NCBI GenBank assembly: GCA_965279195.1
Contig: CBDIHP010000026.1
Location: 1 to 64,000 of the forward strand
DNA from: CBDIHP01 sp965279195
GTDB taxonomy: Bacteria > Planctomycetota > Planctomycetia > Isosphaerales > Isosphaeraceae
DNA: 64,000 nt
Reading direction: 5' to 3'
Program-made: the position numbers and the translations under genes
The notes under the pieces: model-generated
Seen by the model: the letters and a program-made list of their open reading frames with translations, nothing else
The model's database searches: none
Told to the model about the DNA's origin: nothing
Shown here: positions 34,156 to 41,615 of the stretch, piece after piece
How the letters are laid out: the number at the start of each line of letters is the position of its first letter
Numbering within the stretch: position 1 is the stretch's first letter

Positions 34156-35607
34156 ATGGAACGGCCGGCCTCGATCCCTCGACACATCTGGGACAGCTTC
34201 TCGGACGAGGCCCGCGCCGTCGTGGGGGCCATCGTCGCTGGCTTGGAACAGCGGATCGCGGAGCTGAACCAGCAGGTCCAGGACCTGAAGGCCCGCCTCG
34301 ACCAGAACTCCACCAACAGCTCCAGGCCGCCGTCGACCGACCCGATCGGCGTCAAGCGGAAGCCCCCGGCGCCGCCGTCGAGGAAGGGCCGGGGTGGCCA
34401 GAAGGGGCATCCGCGTCGGATGAGGGCCTTGGTGCCGCCCGAGCGCCTCGCCTCGGTCACCGACTGCAAGCCGGCGCGATGCCGGCGCTGTCGGCACCCG
34501 CTGAGCGGCGTGGATGTCGAGCCCCGGCGCCACCAGGTGGCCGAACTGCCGCCGATCGAGCCGGAGGTGCATGAGTACCGGCTCCATCGCCTCTGTTGCC
34601 CGCACTGCAAGACGATCACCTGCGGGGCACTGCCCGACGGCGTGCCCCGGACGTCGTTCGGCCCCCGCCTGCACGCGGCCCTCGGCGTACTGACCGGGGC
34701 ATACCGGCTGAGCAAGCGGCAGGTCGCCCAACTCTGCTCCGACCTCCTGGGCCTGACGATTTCCATCGGCATGATCGCCAAGTTGGAGCGGGTCACGGCT
34801 GACGTCCTGGAGCAGCCGGTGGCCGAACTGGCCGAGGCGGTGAAGACGACCGAGGCGGCGAACATCGACGAGACCGGCTGGCGTGAGGCCCGGCTCAAAG
34901 CCTGGCTGTGGGTCGTGGCGACCTCGGCGGGAGTCGTCTTCCGTATCGCCCGTTCCCGAGCCGGCGCGGTGGCCGCGGAGCTGCTTGGCGAGGGGCCCAA
35001 GCCGATCGTCATCAGCGACCGATTCCCCGGGTACGAGTGGATCAAGCTCGGTTCGCGACAGGTTTGCTGGGCCCACCTTCGTCGAGATTTCCAGGCGATG
35101 ATCGATCGAGACAGCGACGGCGCGGAGGTCGGGCGTCAGTTGCTCTGGCAGTCGAACAAGCTGTTCGAGTACTGGCACAAGGTCCGTGACGGGACCATCC
35201 GTCGGGCCACCTTCCTCCAATACATGGCCTGGCTGCGCCCCATGGTTCGGTCGAGCTTGCGGCGCGGGTCGGAGTGCGGCTGCACCAAGACGGCGGCGAC
35301 GTGCGGCGAGCTGCTGCGCCTGTGGGAGTGCCTGTGGACCTTCACCCGCGTCGAAGGTGTCGAGCCGACCAACAACGCGGCCGAGCGGGCGTTGCGGCAC
35401 GCGGTAATCTGGCGGCGGATCAGCGGTGGGACCGACAGCGAGGCGGGGAGCCGGTTCGTGGAGCGGATGCTGTCGGTCGTGGCGACGTGCCGGCAGCAGA
35501 ATCGCAGCGCCCTGGAGTACCTGACGCGGTGCCATCGGGCCCGCATGCTCGGGATCGAATCTCCCGCGCTCATCCAGCCTCAAGGGGCGACGGCTCTCGC
35601 CGGATAA
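34156..35607 (+). CDS. IS66-family transposase
   Basis: A 483-residue DDE transposase of the IS66 family (TnpC). The N-terminal part has a coiled coil (LEQRIAELNQQVQDLKARLD) and the typical NSTNSSRPPSTD with Lys-rich tail, followed by a zinc-binding domain (CRRCRHPLSG, LCCPHCKTITCG). The catalytic domain includes GAYRLSKRQVAQLCSDLLG, the first Asp in ANIDETGWRE, the second in VISDRFPGYEW, CWAHLRRDFQAM, and the Glu region GVEPTNNAAERALRHAVIWR. The gene appears intact. The usual accompanying tnpA and tnpB are absent, as in the single-gene branch of this family. Confidence 0.96.
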   Translation: MERPASIPRHIWDSFSDEARAVVGAIVAGLEQRIAELNQQVQDLKARLDQNSTNSSRPPSTDPIGVKRKPPAPPSRKGRGGQKGHPRRMRALVPPERLASVTDCKPARCRRCRHPLSGVDVEPRRHQVAELPPIEPEVHEYRLHRLCCPHCKTITCGALPDGVPRTSFGPRLHAALGVLTGAYRLSKRQVAQLCSDLLGLTISIGMIAKLERVTADVLEQPVAELAEAVKTTEAANIDETGWREARLKAWLWVVATSAGVVFRIARSRAGAVAAELLGEGPKPIVISDRFPGYEWIKLGSRQVCWAHLRRDFQAMIDRDSDGAEVGRQLLWQSNKLFEYWHKVRDGTIRRATFLQYMAWLRPMVRSSLRRGSECGCTKTAATCGELLRLWECLWTFTRVEGVEPTNNAAERALRHAVIWRRISGGTDSEAGSRFVERMLSVVATCRQQNRSALEYLTRCHRARMLGIESPALIQPQGATALAG

Positions 35608-35679
35608 GTCGGCCCGGCCCAGGATGGAGGCGGAACTCCGTCGGTGGACGGCATCGCCACGGAGGACGGCCGGGGCCCT

Positions 35680-35967
35680 TCATCGACGCGGGCGGTCGAG
35701 CCGCCTCGCCCAGACACCCTCGAACTCCTGGGGCTCAATTTCGGCGGGCTCGAACTGAAGATCGGACGCGATCTCCTCCAGAGGCGTTGACGGCTCGAAC
35801 GATAACCGCGTTGTCCCGGCACTTTCGGCTTGGCTTGCGAAGCCCACGGTGCCGTCGGGAAAGACTTCGATCTTGCGAGTCTCCCAGGAGTCGTCGTTCA
35901 GCTCGCAGTAGATCCACGCCGGCTCGTCGGGGAAGTCGTGGATCCATTTCACCTTGATGTATTTCAT
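35680..35967 (-). CDS. DUF6881 protein, putative immunity partner of the adjacent toxin fragment
   Basis: A 95-residue acidic protein starting MKYIKVKWIHDFPDEPAWIY, followed by EVFPDGTVGFASQAESAGTT and PLEEIASDLQFEPAEIEPQE. This matches the small DUF6881 family as I know it. It begins 13 bases after the stop of the HYD1-type toxin end, on the same strand, which is the classical order toxin then immunity in polymorphic toxin loci. The immunity role is inference from size, charge and position. It lies inside the IS66 element, on the strand opposite to the transposase. Only a weak ribosome site is visible (an internal ATG, no clear GGAGG). Confidence 0.75.
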   Translation of the reverse strand: MKYIKVKWIHDFPDEPAWIYCELNDDSWETRKIEVFPDGTVGFASQAESAGTTRLSFEPSTPLEEIASDLQFEPAEIEPQEFEGVWARRLDRPRR

Positions 35968-35980
35968 GGGGAGATTCGCT

Positions 35981-36358
35981 TCAGGGTTTAGGCACAGGCC
36001 CGTGGCCGACAATGCGTCCCGAAAGATCAAGGGGCGTGTCGCCCGGGATGACGAAGACGCCGTTTCGCCCCTGTACCGCATTGAGCCCGGTCACATCGAC
36101 CTCGACGTAATGCGTGAATCGTCGGCCTTGCCAGGGCACCGTCAGGAATTCGCGAGAGAGCTGCGCCGGGGTTTTCGTTCCGGGGACGATGTCGGACACG
36201 TATTGCCCGTTGCCGTAGCGGACGTCGCTCGGATTGCTTGCCTTCGTCGAGGCCCTCAACTCGCCTGATCCGACGATACCATTCATGCCCTTCTCGTCGG
36301 TGTAGTGATACAGCGTCCGTCGCTGAACTGAGTCAACCCCCGACCCGTGAACGGGTAC
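35981..36358 (-). pseudogene. C-terminal HYD1-type ADP-ribosyltransferase toxin domain without N-terminus
   Basis: 126 codons running from the right end of the IS to a TGA at 35981. From TLYHYTDEKGMNGIVGSGEL through KASNPSDVRYGNGQYVSDIV, KTPAQLSREFL, RFTHYVEVDVTGLN and VFVIPGDTPLDLSGRIV it matches the HYD1-signature ADP-ribosyltransferase toxin domain (Tox-ART-HYD1) of polymorphic toxins along nearly its whole length. Delivery and repeat regions that normally precede such a domain are absent. There is no ATG, GTG or TTG in frame before the domain inside the IS. The frame continues beyond the IS end into unrelated DNA antisense to the next gene, so normal expression is unlikely here. The catalytic domain itself shows no internal stop or frameshift. 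Confidence 0.8.
36345..36358. repeat. Right terminal inverted repeat of the IS66 element
   Basis: CCGTGAACGGGTAC is the inverse of the left end with one mismatch in 14. The toxin reading frame runs through it without a stop codon. Confidence 0.88.
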
Positions 36359-36366
36359 GATCCCCG
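36359..36366. repeat. Right target-site duplication of the IS66 element
   Basis: GATCCCCG, identical to 34093-34100. Confidence 0.9.
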
Positions 36367-36472
36367 GTTGCCCCTCGACATCGACGGCCGCAGGCCTCAC
36401 AGTTGCGTCGGGCGGGGCCGAGGGAGCCCCCGACGGGGCGATTGGGCCGGGTTGGCCCGGGGGAGGCCGACG

Positions 36473-37027
36473 ATGGGCGGGAAGCGAGTGGGGCTCGGGG
36501 AACGGCTGCGCGAGGAGGTGAAGCTGCTGGGATTCCTCTCGCTCTACCTCGGGACGCTGCTGGTGACGTTCACCACGTACAAGCGTCTCCTGATGACGGA
36601 GTACGGGATCCCGTTCTTCCAGTACGGCTATTCGATCCTGGAAGCGCTGGTGCTCGCGAAATTCATCCTGCTCGGCCGGATGCTCAGGCTGGGCGAGCGG
36701 TTCCGAGACCGGCCGCTGATCGTGGTGACGCTGTACAAGACGTTCTGCTTCGGATTGCTCGTGCTGGCACTGTCGGCGTTGGAGCATTTCCTGACCGGCT
36801 GGCTGCACGGGCATTCGCCGGAGGACGTGATCCGGGAGTATTTCGGGTCGGCGCTCTGGGAGGCGTTGGCGAAGATGCTGATCGTGGTGGCGGGGTTCGT
36901 GCCGCTGTTCGGGATCTGGGAACTCGGCCGCTACCTCGACCTGGAGCGGGTCCTGCGGCTGTTCGTCGGGCCGGGGTCGCCGGCCGGGACGAAGGGCGAG
37001 GATCTGATAAGGCGCGAGGGATCCTGA
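36473..37027 (+). CDS. Multi-pass membrane protein of unknown function
   Basis: A 184-residue protein with about four hydrophobic segments (LGFLSLYLGTLLVTFTTY, YSILEALVLAKFILLGRML, LIVVTLYKTFCFGLLVLALS, MLIVVAGFVPLFGIWEL) and charged loops. ATG 36473 is chosen because GGGAGG lies six bases before it and an in-frame ATG further upstream lies across the IS boundary. I do not recognise the family with certainty. It lies just downstream of the IS66 insertion, which may have separated it from its natural promoter. Confidence 0.72.
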   Translation: MGGKRVGLGERLREEVKLLGFLSLYLGTLLVTFTTYKRLLMTEYGIPFFQYGYSILEALVLAKFILLGRMLRLGERFRDRPLIVVTLYKTFCFGLLVLALSALEHFLTGWLHGHSPEDVIREYFGSALWEALAKMLIVVAGFVPLFGIWELGRYLDLERVLRLFVGPGSPAGTKGEDLIRREGS

Positions 37028-37045
37028 ACCCGGGGCCGTCGGCGA

Positions 37046-37069
37046 GGGGCCCGGTCGGATCCGGGCCCC
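37046..37069. terminator. Bidirectional hairpin between convergent genes
   Basis: GGGGCCCGG (37046-37054) and CCGGGCCCC (37061-37069) form a perfect 9-bp stem with a 6-base loop. It lies between the membrane protein gene and the GT2 gene, which converge. Confidence 0.6.
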
Positions 37070-37079
37070 GGGGCGGGGA

Positions 37080-37919
37080 CTATTCGGCGATCGCCGCCGA
37101 CATGCCGCGGCCGTGCGGCGGGCGGGCGGGGGTGGAGGGCCGCGTCGGGGTGCGACGGCGGGTCCGGAAGGGGCGCGAGAGCCCCAGTTCGAGGATGATC
37201 GTCAGGGCCCGGACGACCTCGACCTTGTTGATCTTCGAATAGCCCGCGCGGCGGTTCTCGAAGAAGATCGGCGTCTCGGCCATCCGGCAGCCGACCTCGC
37301 GGCAGAGGAACAGCACCTCTTCCATGAACGAATACCCGCGCGAGCGGATCTGATCGAGGTCGATCTCGCGGAGCTTCGCCACGCGGTAGCAGCGATACGA
37401 CCCGCTGTTGTCCTTCGTCGCGAGGCCGAGCAGGGCCCGGGCGTAGGCGTTGATGCCCCAGCTCATGAACCGCCGGACCGCGTTGAAGTCGGAGTCGGAC
37501 CCGCCGCCGGGGACGTATCGCGAGCCGATCGTCACGTCGTTCGAGGCCATCCCCGAGCGCAGGGCGGGGATGTAGCGGGGCGGGTGGCTGAAGTCGGCGT
37601 CGAGGTTGATCATATAATCATAGTCGTGCGAGATGGCGAACTTCATCGCCGCGACGATCGCCGAGCCCAGGCCGAGCTTCCCGCCGCGCTGGAGGACGTG
37701 GACGGACGGATTCGAGGCGCGGAGTTCCTCGGCGACGGCCCCGGTGCCGTCGGGCGAGCCGTCGTCGATGACGAGGATGTCGGCGTCGGGGGCGTGGCGG
37801 AGGATCTCGGCCACGAGCGGCCGGAGGTTGCCCGCCTCGTTGTAGCAGGCGAGCGAGACCAGCAGCCGGCCCTGCCCGTCCTGGGCCTGTCCGGGGTTGT
37901 GACGGTGGTTGTGCGACAC
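37080..37919 (-). CDS. Family 2 glycosyltransferase, polyprenol-phosphate mannosyl/glucosyltransferase-like
   Basis: A 279-residue GT-A glycosyltransferase resembling dolichol/polyprenol-phosphate mannosyltransferases. Motifs are LVSLACYNEAGNLRPLVAEI, ILVIDDGSPDGTGAVAEEL, the metal-binding MINLDADFSHPP, IGSRYVPGG, NSGSYRCYRV and GYSFMEEVLFLCREVG. GTG 37919 is the likely start because AAAGGAG lies eight bases upstream and the sequence before it is not conserved. No C-terminal membrane segments are present. It would load sugar on a lipid carrier for membrane GT39-type enzymes, and two such polytopic proteins are encoded next to it, one probably in the same operon. Confidence 0.9.
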   Translation of the reverse strand: MSHNHRHNPGQAQDGQGRLLVSLACYNEAGNLRPLVAEILRHAPDADILVIDDGSPDGTGAVAEELRASNPSVHVLQRGGKLGLGSAIVAAMKFAISHDYDYMINLDADFSHPPRYIPALRSGMASNDVTIGSRYVPGGGSDSDFNAVRRFMSWGINAYARALLGLATKDNSGSYRCYRVAKLREIDLDQIRSRGYSFMEEVLFLCREVGCRMAETPIFFENRRAGYSKINKVEVVRALTIILELGLSRPFRTRRRTPTRPSTPARPPHGRGMSAAIAE

Positions 37920-38002
37920 GGCGTTCACTCCTTTGTCGGCCCGTGGTCGGGAGGCGAGAGGCTGTCGGCGGGCGGTCGCGGGGTCGGGTCGGAACCCCTC
38001 CC

Positions 38003-39571
38003 TCATCTCGACCCCATCGCCCATCCGTCGGCCTTCGGCCGCGTCAGGACGACCATCCGCGACCATCCCGGTTCGCGGCGATATCCGGCGGCGACGGCGA
38101 GGCCCGCGAGGTTGACCTCGGCGGGCTCCAGCACGATCAGGGAATACACCCGGCGCGCGATCATGCCGGGGATCCCCCCCTGCTCCAGCAACCCGCGTTG
38201 CTGGGCGCGTTCATGAAAATAGCGGTAATCGTCGAGGAAGGGAACCGGCAAGGACGGATCCCAGGCCAGGCCGGCGAGCGCGGGCTGGCAGAGGATCGGG
38301 CCGCCCCGGGCGCGGGCGAATTCGAGCAGGCGTTCGACCTCCGACGCCCGCGACGGGCTGGAGACCAGCAAGGCCGAGCCCAGCCGGGACTCCGGCCCGC
38401 CCACCAGTCGCAGGGCATCCACCGCCGAGGTGCCCAGCGACGCCAGGGCCAGCACGCCCAGGGCCGTCCCCTTGGCGAGAGACCGCGAGCCCAGCTCGAT
38501 CCCCCCCGGGGCCGCCGCGCGGGACGTCAGCCACGCGGCCTCGACCACCACCAGGATCGACGTCGCCGCCCAGAACTCGAAGTAATAGTTGACCTCGCTC
38601 CCCGTCCGGCTGCAGGTCGCCAGGGCCCCGCCCAGGGAGACCCACCAGGCGTTGGAGGCGAGTTGCCGCTCGTCGGCCGTCAGCCAGGGGATCCGGTTCA
38701 GGTTCGCCAGCGCCAGGGCCGCCGCGAGGATCGGGAACGCCCCCTTGCGCGCGACCTGCACGACCACCGCCAGCAGGTTGGCCGGGTCGAAGGTCGAGAG
38801 CGACGGGGCGAACATGGTGTTGTAGCGGTACTCGGGCCCGAGCAGGGTCACGGCCAGGGCCATCGCGGCGAGCACCGGGGCGACCAGGCCGATCAGGAAC
38901 CCGATCTTCCGCTGCCAGAGGGCCACCAGGAAGATCGAGCCCAGCGTGAACACGCACGACTGCTTGAACAGCCAGGCCCCGGCGAAGCAGAGGCCGACCG
39001 GAAGCGCGCCTTTCCAGCCGGAGTCGAGGCCCAGCCGCATGGCGAGGACCAGGCCGATCGTCGCCAGGGCGACCGCGCCCACGTCCGGGCGGGCCGTGAG
39101 CAGCCACCAGCCGAGCAAGGGCCCGAGGGTCACCGCCGAGCCCGCCATCACGATCGCCGTCAGGGACGCCGCCCAGGCCTCCGGGGCCAGCCAGCGACGG
39201 CTCGCGTGGATGATCACCGCCGCGAGGCCCGCGACGGCCAGCCCCAGCGTCAGGAACCGCATCGCCGCGACCCGCGCGGCGAGGCTCGCGTCGGCCGCGA
39301 GCGTGGTCGCCCAGGCGTAGGTGTAGTAGAAGCCCGCGTTGTAGAGCGTGGTCGGGAACAGGGGCGCCCTGCGGGGGTCCTCATAGAGGGTGAGGCCGTT
39401 CTGGACCTTCATCACATTGTAGATGGAGACCGGCTCCCCGCCCGAGGTGGCCATCCGGACGGCCTCGGGGCCGACGGTCGCCATCCCCCGGCGCACGACG
39501 GTCCCCAGCGACAGCACGCCCGGAAGCCCGAACAGCAAGATCACCGCCACCAGCAGCACACCTCGGCGCAT
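38003..39571 (-). CDS. Polytopic membrane protein, GT39/GT83-like
   Basis: A 522-residue protein with about ten hydrophobic segments (starting RRGVLLVAVILLFGLPGVLS) and a soluble C-terminal part of about 100 residues. The topology and the YNAGFYYTYAWATTL and LLGWWLLTARPDVGAVALA regions resemble lipid-linked sugar-dependent glycosyltransferases, but I could not identify the catalytic acidic motif, so this is a tentative family assignment. ATG 39571 is supported by GGAGG four bases upstream. It lies 83 bases before the GT2 gene in the same direction, suggesting an operon. Confidence 0.7.
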   Translation of the reverse strand: MRRGVLLVAVILLFGLPGVLSLGTVVRRGMATVGPEAVRMATSGGEPVSIYNVMKVQNGLTLYEDPRRAPLFPTTLYNAGFYYTYAWATTLAADASLAARVAAMRFLTLGLAVAGLAAVIIHASRRWLAPEAWAASLTAIVMAGSAVTLGPLLGWWLLTARPDVGAVALATIGLVLAMRLGLDSGWKGALPVGLCFAGAWLFKQSCVFTLGSIFLVALWQRKIGFLIGLVAPVLAAMALAVTLLGPEYRYNTMFAPSLSTFDPANLLAVVVQVARKGAFPILAAALALANLNRIPWLTADERQLASNAWWVSLGGALATCSRTGSEVNYYFEFWAATSILVVVEAAWLTSRAAAPGGIELGSRSLAKGTALGVLALASLGTSAVDALRLVGGPESRLGSALLVSSPSRASEVERLLEFARARGGPILCQPALAGLAWDPSLPVPFLDDYRYFHERAQQRGLLEQGGIPGMIARRVYSLIVLEPAEVNLAGLAVAAGYRREPGWSRMVVLTRPKADGWAMGSR

Positions 39572-39781
39572 CCGACCTCCACGGAACAAACCCGCTTCGC
39601 AGCCCCAAGGATCATCGAAGTCCCGCCCCCCGCCCCGACACGCCGGCCCCCCGGCGGTGGCCCCGTAATCTCGGGTTGATCGATCCCGGGGGAACTGGTC
39701 TGATGGCCCTGCAACTCGCCAGGAGGGCGAACCGAATCGGCCTGCGCGCACGCGGGCCACATTGCCAGGGAGCGGCACCGC

Positions 39782-41491
39782 ATGGGCAGGCATCTCGATC
39801 GGGCATCGTGGCGTTCACCCGTGCCCTGGCAGATCCTGGGGTTCCTGATCGTCGGCCTCGCGATCGCGTCCAACTACGCGATGCACCACCCGGACGAGCA
39901 GTACTACACCGGCGGGGCGATCGCCATGCTCCGCGACGGCGACTACCTCACACCCAAGGACGAGTTCGGCGGCCCGAGGTTCCAGAAGCCCATCCTCGCC
40001 TACTGGCTCACCCTCGCCAGCTACAAGGCGTTCGGCGTGAGCGAACTCTCCTCGCGACTCCCCTTCCTCCTCGTCGGCGCCGCGACGCTCGCCGTGACGG
40101 CCTCGCTGGCACGCAGGCTCACCCCTTCCACGCTCGACCCGGGCCGCCGCGACGTCGCCGGGCCGATCGCCGTGGCGGCGCTCGTGGCCCAGCCCTTGTA
40201 CCTGCTCGTGTCGTCGTGGTCGATGACCGACATCCTCCTGACCTTCGGCCTGACATTGAGCGCGCTGGGGTTCGCCCGGCTGATGCTCGGGGGCCGATCC
40301 ACCTCGGCCGCGTTCCAGGCATACGTCGGCGCGGGCCTGGCGGTGACGAGCAAGGGGATGCTGCCGCTCGTCTTCATCGCCTATGTGTTCATTTTCCACT
40401 TGATCGATCGACGGCCGGCGTCCCGCCTGAGAAACCTCATCCACCTGCCGGCGATGCTACTGGGGGCCTTGATCGGCTTCGGCTGGTACGGCTGGGCCAT
40501 CTGGGCGCACGGCAAGGGATCGATGGGCATCTTCGTGGGCGACCAGGTGGCGCAGAAGGTCGCGATGCAATGGGCCCAGCCGCTCTGGCTGTTCCCGGCC
40601 ATCCTGGGGACGTATCTGTTCCTGTTCTCCGGCTGGTATGTCCCCGCGTTGAGGCTGAGGGGACAGGAATCGGCCGATGCGCCGGCCCGCCGGGTCCGTC
40701 GCATGCTGGGGATCTGGTGCGTGCTGGTGGCGGCGATCTTCAGCATGGCGCGGGAGTTCGAGGTCCACTACGTGCTGCCGGCGTTCCCCTTGATCGCGGC
40801 CATCCTCGGCGGCCGGCTGGCCTCGGCCTCGGCGGAGGACCGCAACCGCGTCGCCTGGCCGTTCCGGTTCGCCTCGGTCGGGCTGGTGGTCATCGTCTCC
40901 GGCGTCGCCGTGGCGCTCCACGCCCAGTTCGAGGCGAACCTGAAGCTGACCCTCGCCGCCGTGTCCGTGGGGCTCGCCGGCGTGCTGATCGGGCGGATCG
41001 CGGTGACGCGGGGCCACATCGAGGCGATCGTCGCGCAAGGGACAACCTGGTCGCTGCTGATGCTGCTGGCCCTCATGCTGATGGCCCCGGTGGCGGTGCC
41101 CGACCAGGGGCAGCAGCTCGCGGGGAAGCTCAGGGAGTTCGGCCTGCTGGACAACACGCACGTGCTGTTCGTGGGCAAGTTCGGCACCTCGGGGAAGCTC
41201 CGCGTCTGCTCCGAAGGCCACGCGCGGCACCTCCGTCTCGACTGGCCCGACCCCGCCAGGCTCCCCGGCTTCGACGCCGTGATCCTCCCCGCCGAGGACG
41301 CCGCGAAGCTCGACCCGGCGAAGTACGAACTCCTCCCGGGCTCCAGCGGGTTCCGGAGCTTCTCCGTCGCCGGCCTGCTCAAGGCCTTCGCGAAGGGCAA
41401 GGTCCCCCCCTACCTCGACCAGAACCGGATCCGCTTCGTGGTGGCGAGGTCTCGGGCCTATGCTCTGGCACGGGGAAATGCGGGGAATTGA
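39782..41491 (+). CDS. ArnT-like family 39 glycosyltransferase
   Basis: A 569-residue polytopic protein of the PMT/ArnT (GT39) type. The first periplasmic loop has the acidic motif HPDEQYYTGGAIAMLRDGDY and then FGGPRFQKPILAYWLTLASY, which corresponds to the conserved P-x-F/L-x-KPP-x-YW of ArnT. About 11 hydrophobic segments follow, and the C-terminus is soluble. It transfers a sugar from a polyprenyl-phosphate donor to an envelope acceptor that is unknown. It is divergent from the GT2/GT39-like pair. Its TGA stop codon lies inside the left arm of the repeat at 41485-41608. Confidence 0.86.
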   Translation: MGRHLDRASWRSPVPWQILGFLIVGLAIASNYAMHHPDEQYYTGGAIAMLRDGDYLTPKDEFGGPRFQKPILAYWLTLASYKAFGVSELSSRLPFLLVGAATLAVTASLARRLTPSTLDPGRRDVAGPIAVAALVAQPLYLLVSSWSMTDILLTFGLTLSALGFARLMLGGRSTSAAFQAYVGAGLAVTSKGMLPLVFIAYVFIFHLIDRRPASRLRNLIHLPAMLLGALIGFGWYGWAIWAHGKGSMGIFVGDQVAQKVAMQWAQPLWLFPAILGTYLFLFSGWYVPALRLRGQESADAPARRVRRMLGIWCVLVAAIFSMAREFEVHYVLPAFPLIAAILGGRLASASAEDRNRVAWPFRFASVGLVVIVSGVAVALHAQFEANLKLTLAAVSVGLAGVLIGRIAVTRGHIEAIVAQGTTWSLLMLLALMLMAPVAVPDQGQQLAGKLREFGLLDNTHVLFVGKFGTSGKLRVCSEGHARHLRLDWPDPARLPGFDAVILPAEDAAKLDPAKYELLPGSSGFRSFSVAGLLKAFAKGKVPPYLDQNRIRFVVARSRAYALARGNAGN

Positions 41492-41608
41492 ACCACAGAG
41501 ACACAGAGAGCACGGAGAGATGAGAACGCGAATAAGATTCGAATTGACTTCCTTATTGTAACTTCTCTCTTCTTCCTCCGTGCTCTCTGTGTCTCTGTGG
41601 TTCAATTC
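41485..41608. repeat. Perfect 33-bp inverted repeat, CCACAGAGACACAGAG family, copy 1
   Basis: The arms at 41485-41517 and 41576-41608 are perfect inverted copies over 33 bases with a relatively AT-rich spacer of 58 bases. The core is AACCACAGAGACACAGAG. The left arm contains the TGA stop of the GT39 gene. The right arm ends 8 bases before the end of priA, which converges. Other copies are at 55418-55625 and 56441-56530. Confidence 0.88.
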
Positions 41609-41615
41609 TCCTTCT

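Larger units (their letters stand above)
34101..36358 (+). mobile_element. Complete IS66-family insertion sequence with passenger genes (2258 bp)
   Basis: The element is bounded by imperfect 14-bp terminal inverted repeats, left GTAGCCGTTCACGG and right end complement GTACCCGTTCACGG (one mismatch), and flanked by an identical 8-bp duplication GATCCCCG. It encodes a single transposase (tnpC type, without the tnpA and tnpB of classical IS66). In its last 680 bases, on the opposite strand, it carries a DUF6881 gene and the C-terminal part of a HYD1-type ADP-ribosyltransferase toxin. An IS carrying non-transposition passengers is called a transporter IS. The intact duplication and matching ends suggest a single, not very old transposition event. 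Confidence 0.9.

Noticed and set aside
34156..35607. IS66 element as a degenerate or truncated remnant
   Set aside because: The transposase frame is complete with all catalytic regions, both terminal repeats are present, and the 8-bp target duplication is identical on both sides.
36359..36814. N-terminal extension of the HYD1-type toxin frame to an ATG at 36814
   Set aside because: These codons lie outside the IS, are antisense to the membrane protein gene at 36473 and have no features of a toxin delivery region. The frame is open only by chance.
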